64,000 bases of DNA from CAWAQA01 sp963784065 (GCA_963784065.1 CAWAQA010000004.1:124001-188000), one strand, 5' to 3'; numbered from the stretch's first letter, positions 17,433 through 27,173 are shown. Numbers and translations: made by a program. The notes: a model not told the origin generated them from the sequence alone.

Positions 17433-17660
17433 GGAAAGTGGAATAAGTGGAAGAAGTGGAAAAGTGGAAGAAGTAGAAGTTAGAAACTTGAGAAGTAGAG
17501 AAGTGGAAGAAGTAGAGACGGGGCTATGCCATCACTGATGTAGGACGAGGGCTAAGCCATCACTGATACCGCGCGCCACTTCTCTACTTTCTCTACTTCT
17601 CCCTGTTTTCACTTCCACTTCTTCCACTTCTTCCACTTGTTCCACTTCTTCCACTTTCTC
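17433..17660. repeat. Nine-nt repeat hairpin, GTGGAAGAA word
   Basis: Left arm 17439-17515 is tandem GTGGAAGAA-like units with variants. Right arm about 17578-17660 is the complementary CTTCCACTT series. The loop (17521-17567) contains two 19-nt direct copies of GGGCTANGCCATCACTGAT spaced 28 nt apart. The right arm overlaps the C-terminal codons of the minus-strand gene at 17593. A related array lies at 62938. Confidence 0.8.
17521..17567. repeat. Direct repeat pair in the hairpin loop
   Basis: Copies at 17521-17539 and 17549-17567 differ at one position (T versus A). They are unrelated in sequence to the purine-rich arms around them. Confidence 0.85.
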
Positions 17661-17928
17661 CTCTGCTCGTTTTCCGCTTCTTCTTCCCTTCCGCCTGCCA
17701 TTCCCGCTGCATCTCGCTGAGACCTTGCATGAACACCGTGGCCTTCTCGCGTGTGTGCTCGGTGGGCAGGCTCTTGAGCAGTTCGATCGCGTGCGCGAGG
17801 TCGTTGTCGATCGTCTGCCGCGTCGTGTTGAAGTAGATCCGGCGGATCTCGGCGAGCGCGGCGTCGGCGTCGGGCCGGCCCTGCTTCAGCGACTTGAGCG
17901 CGATGAACCCGAGGGCGGGCTTCTCCAC
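17593..17928 (-). CDS. Small conserved hypothetical protein with repeat-encoded tail
   Basis: A 111-residue protein directly after polX (stop and start separated by one base). Residues 1-80 look like a genuine helical protein (FIALKSLKQGRPDADAALAE, TRQTIDNDLAHAIELLKSLP). The Lys/Arg-rich region then turns into RSGTSGRSGRSG, translated from the 9-nt repeat arm. The tail was probably acquired when the element formed or spread. Function unknown; cotranscription with polX suggests a nucleic-acid or regulatory role. Confidence 0.6.
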   Translation of the reverse strand: MEKPALGFIALKSLKQGRPDADAALAEIRRIYFNTTRQTIDNDLAHAIELLKSLPTEHTREKATVFMQGLSEMQREWQAEGKKKRKTSRGESGRSGTSGRSGRSGSENREK

Positions 17929-17929
17929 G

Positions 17930-19651
17930 TCAGGATCTCCGGTTGCGCCTGAGCAACGGGCGCAGCGTGTCGAGGTCTCGCGTATTCAGCACGTCGTCCG
18001 GGCCGAGCCACGCCCGGCGGGCCATGTGCACGCCCCAGCGCAGGTTGCCGAGCGCGGTCACGGAGTGCGCGTCGGTGGAGATGACGACGCGGACGCCACG
18101 ATCGCGCGCGAGCCGCGCGTGAGCATCGTTCAGATCCAGACGATCGACCTGGCAGTTCATCTCGAGCGCCACCCCATGACGAGCGGCCGCCGCAGTCACC
18201 CGCTCGAGATTCATGCGCAGCGGATCGCGCCTGAGCAGCAGCCGGCCGGTCGGGTGGCCGAGTACGTCCACCCACGGACACTCGAGCGCCTTGAGCAGAC
18301 GTTCCGTCATCTGCGTTTCGTCCTGGTTGAACTGCGAGTGCACGGACGCGACGACGAAGTCGAGTTGCGCGAGGCAGTCGTCCGCGAGGTCGAGCCGGCC
18401 GTCCGCCAGGATGTCGCACTCGATGCCGGCCAGCAGCGTGAGGCCATCGAACCGGCCGTTCAGCGCACGGACTCGCGCGGCATGCTCGAGCGCGCGCTGC
18501 TCATCGAGCCCGTTGGCCATCGCCAGGGCTTTGCTGTGGTCGGTGATTGCGATGTAGCGGTGCCCCATGCGGTGAGCGGCGGCCGCCATGGTTTCGAGAT
18601 CGTCACGGCCGTCGGTGACGGTCGTGTGCATGTGCAGATCCCCGAGAAGATCGGTCTCCGTCACGAGACGGGGGAGCCGCCCCTCGATGGCCGCCTCGAT
18701 CTCGCCGCGGAGCTCGCGCAGCTCGGGTTCGATCCAGCCCATCCCGAGCGCTTCGTAGATCCCTTCCTCGGTCGCTCCTGCCACCTTGCTGTCGTCGTCC
18801 ACCCTGAAAAGGCCGTACTCGTTCAGCTTGAAGCCGTGCTGGATGGCGCGGTCGCGGAGCGCGATGTTGTGGGCCTTGGAGCCGGTGAAGTACTGCATCG
18901 CGGCGCCGAGGCTGTCCGGGGGCACCAGGCGCAGGTCCGCCTGGTATCCGCCCATCAGGCGCACACTCGACTTCGTGTCGCCGTGGCCGAGGACGCGTTC
19001 GACCTTGGGATGCCCGACGAACACGTCCATCAGGGTCGCATCCCCGCCGATCGCCAGCACGTCGATGTCGCCGCAGGTTTCACATCCCCGACGCATGCTC
19101 CCGACCGGGACGAACTCGACCGCCGGCGCACGCTCGCGCAGGTACCCGACCAGCTCTGCGGAAATCGACGACGTGTCGGGCAACAGGTGACGGCCCGCGT
19201 CCTTCTGCCGCTCCTCGACAGCTTTCAGGATCAGCGCTTCCTTTTTCGCGCCCATCCCCTTCAGCTCCCGGAGACGTCCTTCACGCGCGGCGGCCGCGAG
19301 CTCATCAACCGTGCGGATGTTCAACGCGGAATACAGGAGCGCCACCGTCTTCGGCCCGACGCCCTGAAGACGCAGAAGGTCGAGGATCGTCGGCGGAAAC
19401 TCCTGGAGCAGCTCCTGGTGATAGCTGCAGGCGCCGGTGTCACCGAGCTCGCGGATCTTGGCCGCGAGATCCTTGCCGATCCCGGGCAGGTCCCGCAGTT
19501 GTGCGTCGTCCATCCGCACCACCGGGTCCGGCCAGGCGCCGATCGTCTCCGCCGCGGAGCGGTATGCGCGAATCTTGAACGCGTTGGCGCCTTTGATCTC
19601 GAGCAGGTCGGCGATCTCGCCGAAGACCCGCGCGAGGGTCCGGTTATCCAC
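17930..19651 (-). CDS. polX: DNA polymerase X with PHP domain
   Basis: A 573-residue repair polymerase. HhH motifs: LRDLPGIGKDLAAKIREL near residue 61 and LLRLQGVGPKTVALLY near 96. The palm carries PVGSMRRGCETCGDIDVLA near 185 (catalytic Asp-x-Asp) and ADLRLVPPDSLGAAMQYFTG near 238. The C-terminal PHP phosphoesterase has DLHMHTTVTDGRDD near 338, TDHSKALAMANG and a final STDAHSV. GTG 19651 overlaps the GHMP kinase by 8 nt. Length fits bacterial PolX, which fills gaps in base-excision repair. Confidence 0.94.
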   Translation of the reverse strand: MDNRTLARVFGEIADLLEIKGANAFKIRAYRSAAETIGAWPDPVVRMDDAQLRDLPGIGKDLAAKIRELGDTGACSYHQELLQEFPPTILDLLRLQGVGPKTVALLYSALNIRTVDELAAAAREGRLRELKGMGAKKEALILKAVEERQKDAGRHLLPDTSSISAELVGYLRERAPAVEFVPVGSMRRGCETCGDIDVLAIGGDATLMDVFVGHPKVERVLGHGDTKSSVRLMGGYQADLRLVPPDSLGAAMQYFTGSKAHNIALRDRAIQHGFKLNEYGLFRVDDDSKVAGATEEGIYEALGMGWIEPELRELRGEIEAAIEGRLPRLVTETDLLGDLHMHTTVTDGRDDLETMAAAAHRMGHRYIAITDHSKALAMANGLDEQRALEHAARVRALNGRFDGLTLLAGIECDILADGRLDLADDCLAQLDFVVASVHSQFNQDETQMTERLLKALECPWVDVLGHPTGRLLLRRDPLRMNLERVTAAAARHGVALEMNCQVDRLDLNDAHARLARDRGVRVVISTDAHSVTALGNLRWGVHMARRAWLGPDDVLNTRDLDTLRPLLRRNRRS

Positions 19652-20633
19652 GCGTGAGCCCGTGCCGCTCGATCCTGTAATCGAGCACCCGCGCGCCGCC
19701 GCCGGCAAGGGCCTCACGAATGGCGGCCTTTCGTTCGGGCGGGCCATAGACGAACAGGCATCCGCCGCCGCCGGCGCCGCACACCTTTGCGGCGGTGCCC
19801 CCGGCAGCCATCGCCCGCGCGATCAGGTCGTCGATCCCCGGCGTCGTGACGCCGGGCGCGAGCCGTTTCCGGTTGTCCCACTCTTCGGCGATGGCATCGC
19901 CCACCTCGTCCCAGTCTCCGCGCTCCAACGCTTCCCTCATGGCGACCGCCGTGTCGCGGATGCGCTCGAAGCAGTCGAACACGTGGCGGTCGCCGTCGAT
20001 GTGCTTTTTCGTGATCTCCCAGTTGTTGGTGCCGGAATTGCGCGGCTCGCCCGTGTAGCAGAGGACGATGCGCCGCTCGAGCTCGTGGATGTCCACGTGC
20101 AGCGGCACGCGGCGGATCGCGTCCGGATCCAGTTCGAGCGCCGCGATGCCCCCGTACATCGCCGGCCGGTAGTCCTGAAGCCCGGTCGGCACGTTGATGG
20201 CCTGTGCCTCGATGTTCATCGCGATCTGCAGCAGCGCTTCGGGCTCGTAGTGGGTGCGGTTCCATTCGGCCAGCGCGGCGCAGACGGCCACGTTGAGCGC
20301 CGACGAGCCGGCGATCCCGGCGCCGGCCGGCGACTCCGATGACGTGGTCAGCGTGAGGCCGCGGACCTCGAAGAAGTGGGCCAGCAGCGACAGCAGCCGC
20401 AGCTCCCGGCGGTCGCGCAGCTCGTGCCAGTCCTCGGCTTCGAGCGACACGTTCGTGTCCAGCGACCGGATGACGATGCGGGAATCGGCGCGGGTCTCGA
20501 CCGTGGCGCGGGCGCGGATGCTGATCGCCGCGTTCAGCGTCTGAGCGCCGGGGTGGAAGAGGTAGAGCGGCCAGATGTCGATGGTGCCGCCGGCGAGATC
20601 GATGCGGGTCGGAGCTGAAGTGTCGATGCGCAC
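19644..20633 (-). CDS. GHMP sugar kinase (heptose-7-phosphate kinase-like)
   Basis: A 329-residue GHMP kinase. Motifs: PTRIDLAGGTIDIWPLYLF near residue 8 (sugar binding), ESPAGAGIAGSSALNVAVCA near 104 (phosphate loop) and KVCGAGGGGCLFVYG near 284 (motif 3). The closest family I recognise is D-glycero-D-manno-heptose 7-phosphate kinase (HddA), used for heptose in surface glycans, but L-fucose or other kinases of the family are possible. First gene of a minus-strand unit with polX. Confidence 0.75.
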   Translation of the reverse strand: MRIDTSAPTRIDLAGGTIDIWPLYLFHPGAQTLNAAISIRARATVETRADSRIVIRSLDTNVSLEAEDWHELRDRRELRLLSLLAHFFEVRGLTLTTSSESPAGAGIAGSSALNVAVCAALAEWNRTHYEPEALLQIAMNIEAQAINVPTGLQDYRPAMYGGIAALELDPDAIRRVPLHVDIHELERRIVLCYTGEPRNSGTNNWEITKKHIDGDRHVFDCFERIRDTAVAMREALERGDWDEVGDAIAEEWDNRKRLAPGVTTPGIDDLIARAMAAGGTAAKVCGAGGGGCLFVYGPPERKAAIREALAGGGARVLDYRIERHGLTRG

Positions 20634-20654
20634 ACGGAATTATAGAGATCCTTG

Positions 20655-20812
20655 TCGTTCACGCTCCAGGTTCTCACCTTGTGCGCCACCGCGCAGGTGC
20701 GGGGCGGCTCCCGTCTCGCGTTCGTGCTCGGAGTTCAACAAACATGCGAAACTGAACCGGCACGAACCTGAACGTGAACACGGAAACGAAGCTGAGCACG
20801 AGCCGGGAAGGG
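20655..20812. repeat. Weak heptad-type inverted repeat
   Basis: Left part 20658-20685 (GTTCACG, CTCCAGG, TTCTCAC) and 20718-20740 (TTCGTGCTCGGAGTTC) are complementary to 20759-20805 (GGCACGA, ACCTGAA, CGTGAAC, ACGG). Phasing is poorer than at other loci. It fills the divergent gap between the GHMP kinase and nagZ. Confidence 0.45.
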
Positions 20813-20841
20813 GGGACACAGAAGCGCCGCGGTCTGAGTTC

Positions 20842-20847
20842 TATAAT
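20842..20847 (+). promoter_or_regulatory. Perfect -10 box, leaderless nagZ
   Basis: TATAAT lies exactly 6 nt before GTG 20854, so transcription should start at the first base of the start codon. No good -35 is visible at 16-18 nt and there is no Shine-Dalgarno. Confidence 0.6.
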
Positions 20848-20853
20848 GCTTGG

Positions 20854-21942
20854 GTGCCTGCGTCTATTCGCCGTGACATCGGGCAGCTGCTGATCGGCAG
20901 CCTGCCCGCGACAACCATTCCTTCCGAGCTGCGCGCGCTCGCGCGGGAGTTTCAGCTCGGCGGGGTCATCCTGTTCTCGCGAAACATCGAGGCGCCCGAG
21001 CAGGTGGCCGAGCTGTCCCGCGACACACAGGAGCTGGCTGCGGAGCTGCCGCTCTGGGTCAGCGTGGACCAGGAAGGGGGCCGCGTCGCGCGGTTGCGCG
21101 CGCCGTTCACCGAGTGGCCGCCGATGGCCACCCTCGGTCGAAGCGGCGACCCGAAGCTCGCCACGCGGTTTGCGGCCGCGCTGGCCGCTGAGCTGAGGGC
21201 GGTGGGCATCACGCTGGACTACGCCCCGGTGCTCGACATCCACACGAACCCGAAGAACCCGGTGATCGGGGATCGCGCGCTGGCCGAGACGGCCGACCTG
21301 GTGGCCACGCTCGGCGCGGCGATCGTCCGCGGACTGCAGGACAACGGCGTGGCCGCGTGCGGCAAGCACTTCCCGGGACATGGCGACACCTCGGTCGATT
21401 CGCACCTGGAGCTCCCGATCGTGGAGCATCCGCCCGACCGGCTCCGCCGGGTCGAGTTCGTGCCGTTCCGCGAAGCGATCAAGGCCGGTGTGGCGTTCAT
21501 CATGACCGCTCACGTGCTGGTCCCGTCGCTCGACGAGGAGCAGCCAGCCACGCTCTCTCCCCGCATCGTTCGGGCGCTGTTGCGCGAGGAGCTCGGCTAC
21601 GGCGGCGTCATCCTCAGCGACGACCTCGAGATGAAGGCGATCGCGAAGACGCTCGCCGTCCCGGACGCGGCCGTGCAGGCGATCGCCGCCGGTTGCGACG
21701 GCATCCTGATCTGCAGCGGCAACGTGGAGGTCCAGGCGACGACCCTCGAAGCGCTCGTACACGCCGTCGAGAGTGGCGCGATTCCTTACAAGCGGCTCGA
21801 GGATGCCCTCACCCGGCTGCGGCGCACGAAGGAGCGCTTCCTTGCCTCGCCGGTAACGCCAGGCGCGTCAGCCGCACTGCGTCACGTCCTTGGACGCGAT
21901 GAACATCGCCGGATCGCGGACGAGATGGCGCGATGGGCGTAA
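20854..21942 (+). CDS. nagZ: Beta-N-acetylglucosaminidase, family GH3
   Basis: A 362-residue GH3 enzyme removing GlcNAc from muropeptides during wall recycling. Key regions: SVDQEGGRVARLR near residue 70, GKHFPGHGDTSVDSHLELP near 169 (catalytic His-Asp loop) and ILSDDLEMKAI near 251 (nucleophile Asp). No signal peptide, consistent with the cytoplasmic NagZ group. It starts a wall-recycling group with the LD-carboxypeptidase and mpl. Confidence 0.92.
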   Translation: MPASIRRDIGQLLIGSLPATTIPSELRALAREFQLGGVILFSRNIEAPEQVAELSRDTQELAAELPLWVSVDQEGGRVARLRAPFTEWPPMATLGRSGDPKLATRFAAALAAELRAVGITLDYAPVLDIHTNPKNPVIGDRALAETADLVATLGAAIVRGLQDNGVAACGKHFPGHGDTSVDSHLELPIVEHPPDRLRRVEFVPFREAIKAGVAFIMTAHVLVPSLDEEQPATLSPRIVRALLREELGYGGVILSDDLEMKAIAKTLAVPDAAVQAIAAGCDGILICSGNVEVQATTLEALVHAVESGAIPYKRLEDALTRLRRTKERFLASPVTPGASAALRHVLGRDEHRRIADEMARWA

Positions 21943-22112
21943 TCAATGCTCAATGCCCACGGCCCACATACTCATTGCGCAACGCTCACGTCAGGAGTTC
22001 GTGCCGACGGCTCGAGGTACAGGCTCGGTAGCTCGCGTCCGCCGGACTGCCGGCGGATCAGCTGCGTTTGGCATTTGAGCATCGTGCATTGCGCATTGTG
22101 AGTTGCGAGTGA
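21941..22112. repeat. Heptad hairpin element spanning nagZ stop to ldcA start
   Basis: Left arm 21941-21989 is seven phased heptamers (AATCAAT, GCTCAAT, GCCCACG, GCCCACA, TACTCAT, TGCGCAA, CGCTCAC). Right arm 22071-22112 is six (GGCATTT, GAGCATC, GTGCATT, GCGCATT, GTGAGTT, GCGAGTG), complementary to it. The left arm begins inside the nagZ stop codon and the last right-arm heptamer contains the inferred GTG start of the next gene. Confidence 0.85.
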
Positions 22113-23032
22113 GGAAGCCGCGCGCGCTCAAGTCCGGCGATCGGATTGCCGTGGTGTCGCCGGCCAGCCCGTTTGCGGTCCAGGAGTTCGAGCAGGGGGT
22201 TGCCGAGTTGCGGCGCCTCGGGTTCGAGCCGGTCTACGACGAATCAGTGTTCGAGCGATCGGTGTACACGTCCGGTCCACCCGAAGCCCGCGCGGCGGCG
22301 TTCGTGCGCGCGTGGTCGGATCCGTCCGTAGGGGCGCTCATCGCCGTGCGCGGTGGTTACGGCAGCGTCCAGCTCCTGCCCGTCCTCGAATCCTGGGAAC
22401 CCGAGCACACGCCGAAACTGTTCATCGCGTACAGCGACAACACGTCACTGCTGTCGTGGCTGACGACGAAACGAGGGGTCACCGCGCTTCACGGGCCGAT
22501 GCTCGAAGGCCGCCTGGCTGGCGGTCCGGGCAACTACGACGAGTATTCCTTCATGCAACTGCTGCAGGGACGCGGGGACGGTCTCGAGATGCGCCCCGAG
22601 GGGCTCGAGACGCTGCGGCCCGGCGAAGCGGCAGGGCCGCTCTATGGCGGCACGATGACGCAGCTCGCCGCGTCGCTCGGGACGCCATTCGCGTTCGATC
22701 CGCCGGAAGGCTGCGTCCTGTTTTTCGAGGACGTCAACGAACGACCGTACAGGATCGATCGGCTGCTGATGCAGCTGCGCCTGAGCGGCATCCTGGCGCG
22801 GGCACGGGCGCTCGTGTTCGGGGAGATGCGTGGCTGTGAGGAGGCTGGCGGCGCGCTCAAGGCCCGCGACGTCATCTCGCTGGCGACGGCCGATTTTCCC
22901 GGACCCGTGTTGATCGGGTTTCCCTCGGGGCACACGACGGGCCCCTGCTGGACGCTGCCGCTCGGTGTCATGGTTCGCGTGAAAGCCGGCGCGCACGCGT
23001 CGCTCATCGTCGAGGAGTCACCCGTTGAATGA
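22109..23032 (+). CDS. LD-carboxypeptidase, peptidase S66 family
   Basis: A 307-residue serine peptidase of the LdcA family, which trims the terminal D-Ala from tetrapeptides for wall recycling. Motifs: VRGGYGSVQLLPVL near residue 76, YSDNTSLLSWL near 109 (nucleophile Ser region) and GFPSGHTTGPCWTLPLG near 270 (His of the triad). GTG 22109 (or TTG 22103) lies in a heptad arm. The stop overlaps mpl by 8 nt. Confidence 0.9.
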   Translation: MRKPRALKSGDRIAVVSPASPFAVQEFEQGVAELRRLGFEPVYDESVFERSVYTSGPPEARAAAFVRAWSDPSVGALIAVRGGYGSVQLLPVLESWEPEHTPKLFIAYSDNTSLLSWLTTKRGVTALHGPMLEGRLAGGPGNYDEYSFMQLLQGRGDGLEMRPEGLETLRPGEAAGPLYGGTMTQLAASLGTPFAFDPPEGCVLFFEDVNERPYRIDRLLMQLRLSGILARARALVFGEMRGCEEAGGALKARDVISLATADFPGPVLIGFPSGHTTGPCWTLPLGVMVRVKAGAHASLIVEESPVE

Positions 23033-24434
23033 CAGGCTGCGAATCCACCTGATCGGGGTGTGCGGGACGGCGATGGCCACGCTCGCCGCGCTGTTGAAGC
23101 GGCGTGGACACGACGTCCGCGGGTCCGATCAGAACGTCTACCCGCCGATGAGCGACTTCCTGGCGTCGGAGGGCATCCGCACGATGACGGGCTACTCGGC
23201 CGCCAACGTCACCGACGATGTCGATCTGGTGGTCGTCGGCAACGCGATTTCGCGCGGGAATCCGGAGCTCGAGACCGTCCTCGAACGAAAAATCCGGTAC
23301 TGCTCGCTGCCCGAGGCGATTCGCGACCAGTTCCTCTGGGGGGCGCGCTCGGTGGTGCTGGCCGGCACGCACGGCAAGACGACGACGACGTCGCTGACAG
23401 GGTGGCTGCTGACGCACGGCAACCTCGATCCGACGGTGCTCGTCGGCGGCATCGCGCTCAACTTCGGCGACGGCGGCTCGAGCTACCGCGTCGGTTCGGG
23501 ACGCCACTTCGTGATCGAGGGCGACGAGTACGACAGCGCCTACTTCGACAAGACGGCGAAGTTCCTGAAGTATCTTCCCGACGTGGCGGTGATCAACAAC
23601 ATCGAGTTCGACCACGCCGATATCTACGCCACCATCGACGAGGTGCGGCTCGCGTTCCGCCGTCTCGCCAACCTGGTGCCGCGCAACGGCCTGCTGCTGC
23701 TCGGCGCCGACAGCCCGGACGCAGCCGCGCTCCAGAGCGTGGCGGTGAGTCCGGTCGAGACCTACGGCCTCGGCGACGGCCTGACCTGGCAGGCGGCGGA
23801 CGTCGAACACGCGGATGGTGTCACGCACTTCAAGGTGCGGCGGGACGGACAGCTGTTCGGCCGGTTCGCCTCGCCGCTGCTCGGCCTCCACAACGTGCGC
23901 AACGCGCTCGCCGCGATTGCGGTCGGCGTCAACGCCGGCCTCGGCGCCTCGGCGCTCGCCGACGGCCTGCGTCAGTTCAAGGGCATCAAGCGCCGGCTGG
24001 AAACGGTTGGCGTCGGCGGCGGCGTCACGGTGCTGGACGATTTCGCGCACCATCCGACGGCGGTGCACGAGACGCTGTCGGCGCTGCGCACGGGTTATCC
24101 CGCCCGGCGGATCTGGGCGGTCTTCGAGCCGCGATCGGCGTCGTCGTGCCGGCGGATCTTTCAGCAGGATTTCGCGCGTGCGTTTGGCGCGGCCGACGAA
24201 GTGGTCGTCGCGGCGGTATTCCGCTCATCGCTGCCCGAATCGGAGCGCCTGTCCGCCGAGCAGCTCGTGGACGACCTGCGCGGCGCCGGGCAGCGTGCCC
24301 GCCACATCCCCGAGGTGGACGACATCATCGGGACGATCGTCTCGGAGCACCGCGACGGCGATGTCGTCGTGCTGATGTCCAACGGCGGCTTCGGGGGCAT
24401 TCACAAGAAGCTGCTGCAGGCGCTCGCCGCGTGA
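23025..24434 (+). CDS. mpl: UDP-MurNAc:tripeptide ligase
   Basis: A 469-residue Mur ligase-like enzyme that reattaches recovered L-Ala-gamma-D-Glu-meso-DAP to UDP-MurNAc. Motifs: HLIGVCGTAMATLAALLK near residue 8, ATP loop AGTHGKTTTTSLTGWLL near 113, EGDEYDSAYFDK near 164 and INNIEFDHADIY near 190. C-terminal DDFAHHPTAVHETL near 338 separates Mpl from MurC. Together with nagZ and LdcA it forms a recycling route and implies a meso-DAP wall. Confidence 0.92.
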   Translation: MNDRLRIHLIGVCGTAMATLAALLKRRGHDVRGSDQNVYPPMSDFLASEGIRTMTGYSAANVTDDVDLVVVGNAISRGNPELETVLERKIRYCSLPEAIRDQFLWGARSVVLAGTHGKTTTTSLTGWLLTHGNLDPTVLVGGIALNFGDGGSSYRVGSGRHFVIEGDEYDSAYFDKTAKFLKYLPDVAVINNIEFDHADIYATIDEVRLAFRRLANLVPRNGLLLLGADSPDAAALQSVAVSPVETYGLGDGLTWQAADVEHADGVTHFKVRRDGQLFGRFASPLLGLHNVRNALAAIAVGVNAGLGASALADGLRQFKGIKRRLETVGVGGGVTVLDDFAHHPTAVHETLSALRTGYPARRIWAVFEPRSASSCRRIFQQDFARAFGAADEVVVAAVFRSSLPESERLSAEQLVDDLRGAGQRARHIPEVDDIIGTIVSEHRDGDVVVLMSNGGFGGIHKKLLQALAA

Positions 24435-26096
24435 CCACCTCCTCATCCCGCATCCGTGAAGCCGGTGACTCGGCGCTCCTGCTGGAGCTCGAGTGGGGCA
24501 TCGACCCCGAGGTGAACGCCCGAGTCATCGCCATCGCCACGGTCGTGCGCGAGGCCGGCGTTGCCGGCGTCCGCGCGGTCGTTCCGACCTTCCGCTCGGT
24601 CGCCGTCTTCTTCGATCCCCTCGTCACCGATGTCGCGCTTGTTGCGCACCTGCTCAGGGAGGCGCAGCATGCGGGGCCGGCCCAGGTGCAGATTCCCTCG
24701 CGGAGCATCGAGGTGCCCGTCGTCTACGGCGGCGAGTACGGGCCGGACCTCGAGCACGTGGCGGCCCGGGCCGGTATTTCAGTGCAGGACGTCATCGAGC
24801 GCCACGCGTCGCGTGACTATCGCGTTTACATGCTCGGGTTCCTGCCAGGCTTCGCGTACATGGGGATCGTCGACGAGTCGATCGCGGCCCCGCGGCGCGC
24901 GGAACCCCGCGTCCGCGTCCCAGCGGGATCGGTCGGCATCGCCGGTGTTCAGACCGGCATCTACCCGCGTGAGTCTCCCGGCGGCTGGCAGCTCATCGGA
25001 CGCACGCCGCTCGAGGTCTTCGACCCCGATCGGATCCCGGCGTCGCTGTTTGCGCCCGGCGATCGCGTCCGGTTCAAACCGGCATCACCGCGCGACGTGG
25101 CGGGCGCGTTCAGCCGCCCCAAGGTCCGCACGACGGGGGACTCCGCCGCCACACTCGCCGGCCCCGCGCGTCACCTCACCGTCGTCAAGCCCGGCCTGCT
25201 GACCACCATCCAGGACCTTGGCCGGTGGGGCCACCAGACGTTGGGCGTGCCGGTATCCGGGCCGATGGACGAGGTGTCGTATCGTCTCGCGAACCTGATC
25301 GTCGGCAATCCAAGTTCAGCGGCCGCCCTCGAGGCGACAGTCCTCGGTCCCGAGCTGCGAATCGAGACCGAGGCCATCATGGCGGTCACCGGAGCGGATC
25401 TCGGCGCGACGGTCGACGGATCGCCGATCCCGCTGAACGGAGCCATCCTCTGCCCGGCCGGAAGCGTCATGCGGTGCGGCGAACGGCGGAACGGCGCCAG
25501 GGCATACGTTGCGTTCGACGGCGGCATCGGCACTCCGCCGGTGCTCGGCAGCAGGGCGACGCATGCCGTCGGCGAGTTGGGCGGGATAGGCGGCCGGCCG
25601 CTGAAGGCGGGGGACCTGATCCCACTGCAGTCCCGGAGCCCGGCGTCGCCGCGGGCCAAGCCGCGCGCCGCCGGTCCGGCGGCGATGGGCGGCGCTCGCC
25701 TGCGCGTGCTGCTGGGGCCGCAGGACGAGTTCTTCGCCCCGGCTGCCGTCGAGACGCTGCAGCGCACGCGGTTCACGATCACCGCCGAGTCCGACCGCAT
25801 GGGGTACCGGCTCGCGCGGCCGCGCGCGCGTCGAGCGCGGGTCGCAGCAGGAAATGATCTCCGACGCGACGTTCATCGGCGCCATCCAGGTGCCGCCGTC
25901 GGGCGACCCGATCCTGCTGATGGCCGATCGCCAGACGACAGGCGGCTACCCGCAGATCGCGACCGTCATTACCGCCGACCTGCCGCTTGCCGGCCAGCTG
26001 GCGCCGGGCGATTGGGTTGAGTTCCAGCTCTGCACGCGCGCCGAGGCGATTGCCGCTCTGGCGGCGCAGGAAGCCAGGCTCCTTGCGCTCCGGTGA
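24431..26096 (+). CDS. pxpBC: Fused 5-oxoprolinase subunits PxpB-PxpC (frameshifted)
   Basis: The first 225 residues match PxpB/KipI (PVVYGGEYGPDLEHVAARAG, YMLGFLPGFAYMG, GWQLIGRTPLEVFDP). The rest matches PxpC/KipA (VVKPGLLTTIQDLGRWGHQT, GVPVSGPMDEVSYRLANL, VLLGPQDEFF). They form one reading frame without a stop, so the two subunits are fused. The frame breaks near 25820-25840 in a CG-rich run; one extra base (or two missing) restores ERGSQQEMISDATFIGAIQVPP. The family hydrolyses 5-oxoproline with PxpA, which is not seen nearby. Confidence 0.88.
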
Positions 26097-27161
26097 GCGC
26101 ACGTTCGACCCGGAGCCCAACGTCGTCGCTGGCCCCGCTCACCACGCTTGGCATCGGTGGAGCCGCGCGCTGGTTCGCCCGCGCACGCGCCGTGGAGGAC
26201 GTGGCGGCCGCGCACCGGTGGGCCTGCGAGCGGGGCGTCGAGCTGTTCGTGCTGGGCGGCGGCAGCAATCTCGTCATCGCCGATGGCGGATTCGACGGAC
26301 TGGTGACGCAGATCGACGTGCGCGGCGTCGATTTCACGCGCGACGGCGACGACACGCTCGTGCGCGCCGGGGCGGGGGAGCCATGGGACGGTGTGGTCGC
26401 CGCTGCCGTGAGCCGCGGGCTGGCGGGCGTCGAGTGCCTGTCGGGCATTCCGGGCAGCGTCGGCGGCACGCCGGTTCAGAACGTGGGCGCCTACGGGCAG
26501 GAGGTGGGCGACACCATCGACCACGTCACCGCCTTCGATCGACGCACGGAGTCGCTCGTCACGCTCACCAACGCCGAGTGTCAGTTCGGTTACCGCATGA
26601 GCCGGTTCAAGCGCGAAGACGCCGGGCGGTTCGTCGTGTGCGAGGTGCGGTTCCGGCTGCGCCCAGGTCAGCCGACGACCACCTATCCGGACGTGACTCG
26701 GCACTTCGACCGGCATGGCATCACGGCCCCGACGATTGCAGATGCGCGGGCGGCCGTGCTCGACGTCCGGCGGAACAAGGGCATGGTGATCGACCCCGCG
26801 GATCCGGACAGCCGGAGCGTCGGATCGTTCTTCATGAACCCCGTCGTGCCGCGTCATGTCCATGGCCGGGTGGCGGCCGAATCCGGCGATGGCCAGGCGC
26901 CGGGGTTTCCGCTTGCCGGCGGCAATGTGAAGATTCCGGCCGCCTGGCTGATCGAGCAGGGCGGCTTCGCCAAGGGCTACGACGCCGGGCGGGTGGGACT
27001 GTCCACGAAGCACCCGCTGGCGATCGTGAACCGCGGCGGGGCGACGGCGCGCGACGTGCTCGCCCTGGCAGTGCGGATCAAGCGCCAGGTGCTGGATCGG
27101 TTCGGCATCGGCCTCCGCCCCGAGCCGGTCTTCGTGGGCCTGGCGAACGATCCTGACGTAG
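26093..27161 (+). CDS. murB: UDP-N-acetylmuramate dehydrogenase (3' end uncertain)
   Basis: An FAD enzyme reducing enolpyruvyl-UDP-GlcNAc. Motifs: TTLGIGGAARWFARA near residue 17, LGGGSNLVIADGGFDG near 49, GIPGSVGGTPVQNVGAYG near 121 and GSFFMNPVV near 243; AAWLIEQGGFAKGY near 282. The frame has no stop after the usual end and would overlap murA by 458 nt. One inserted base before 27156 would end it at TAG 27159-27161, 12 nt ahead of murA; the end given assumes that. Confidence 0.88.
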
Positions 27162-27173
27162 AGTACCTCGCGA

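Noticed and set aside
17894..19657. 587-codon plus-strand frame opposite polX
   Set aside because: Typical GC-rich antisense shadow, without motifs, of a well-supported polX gene.
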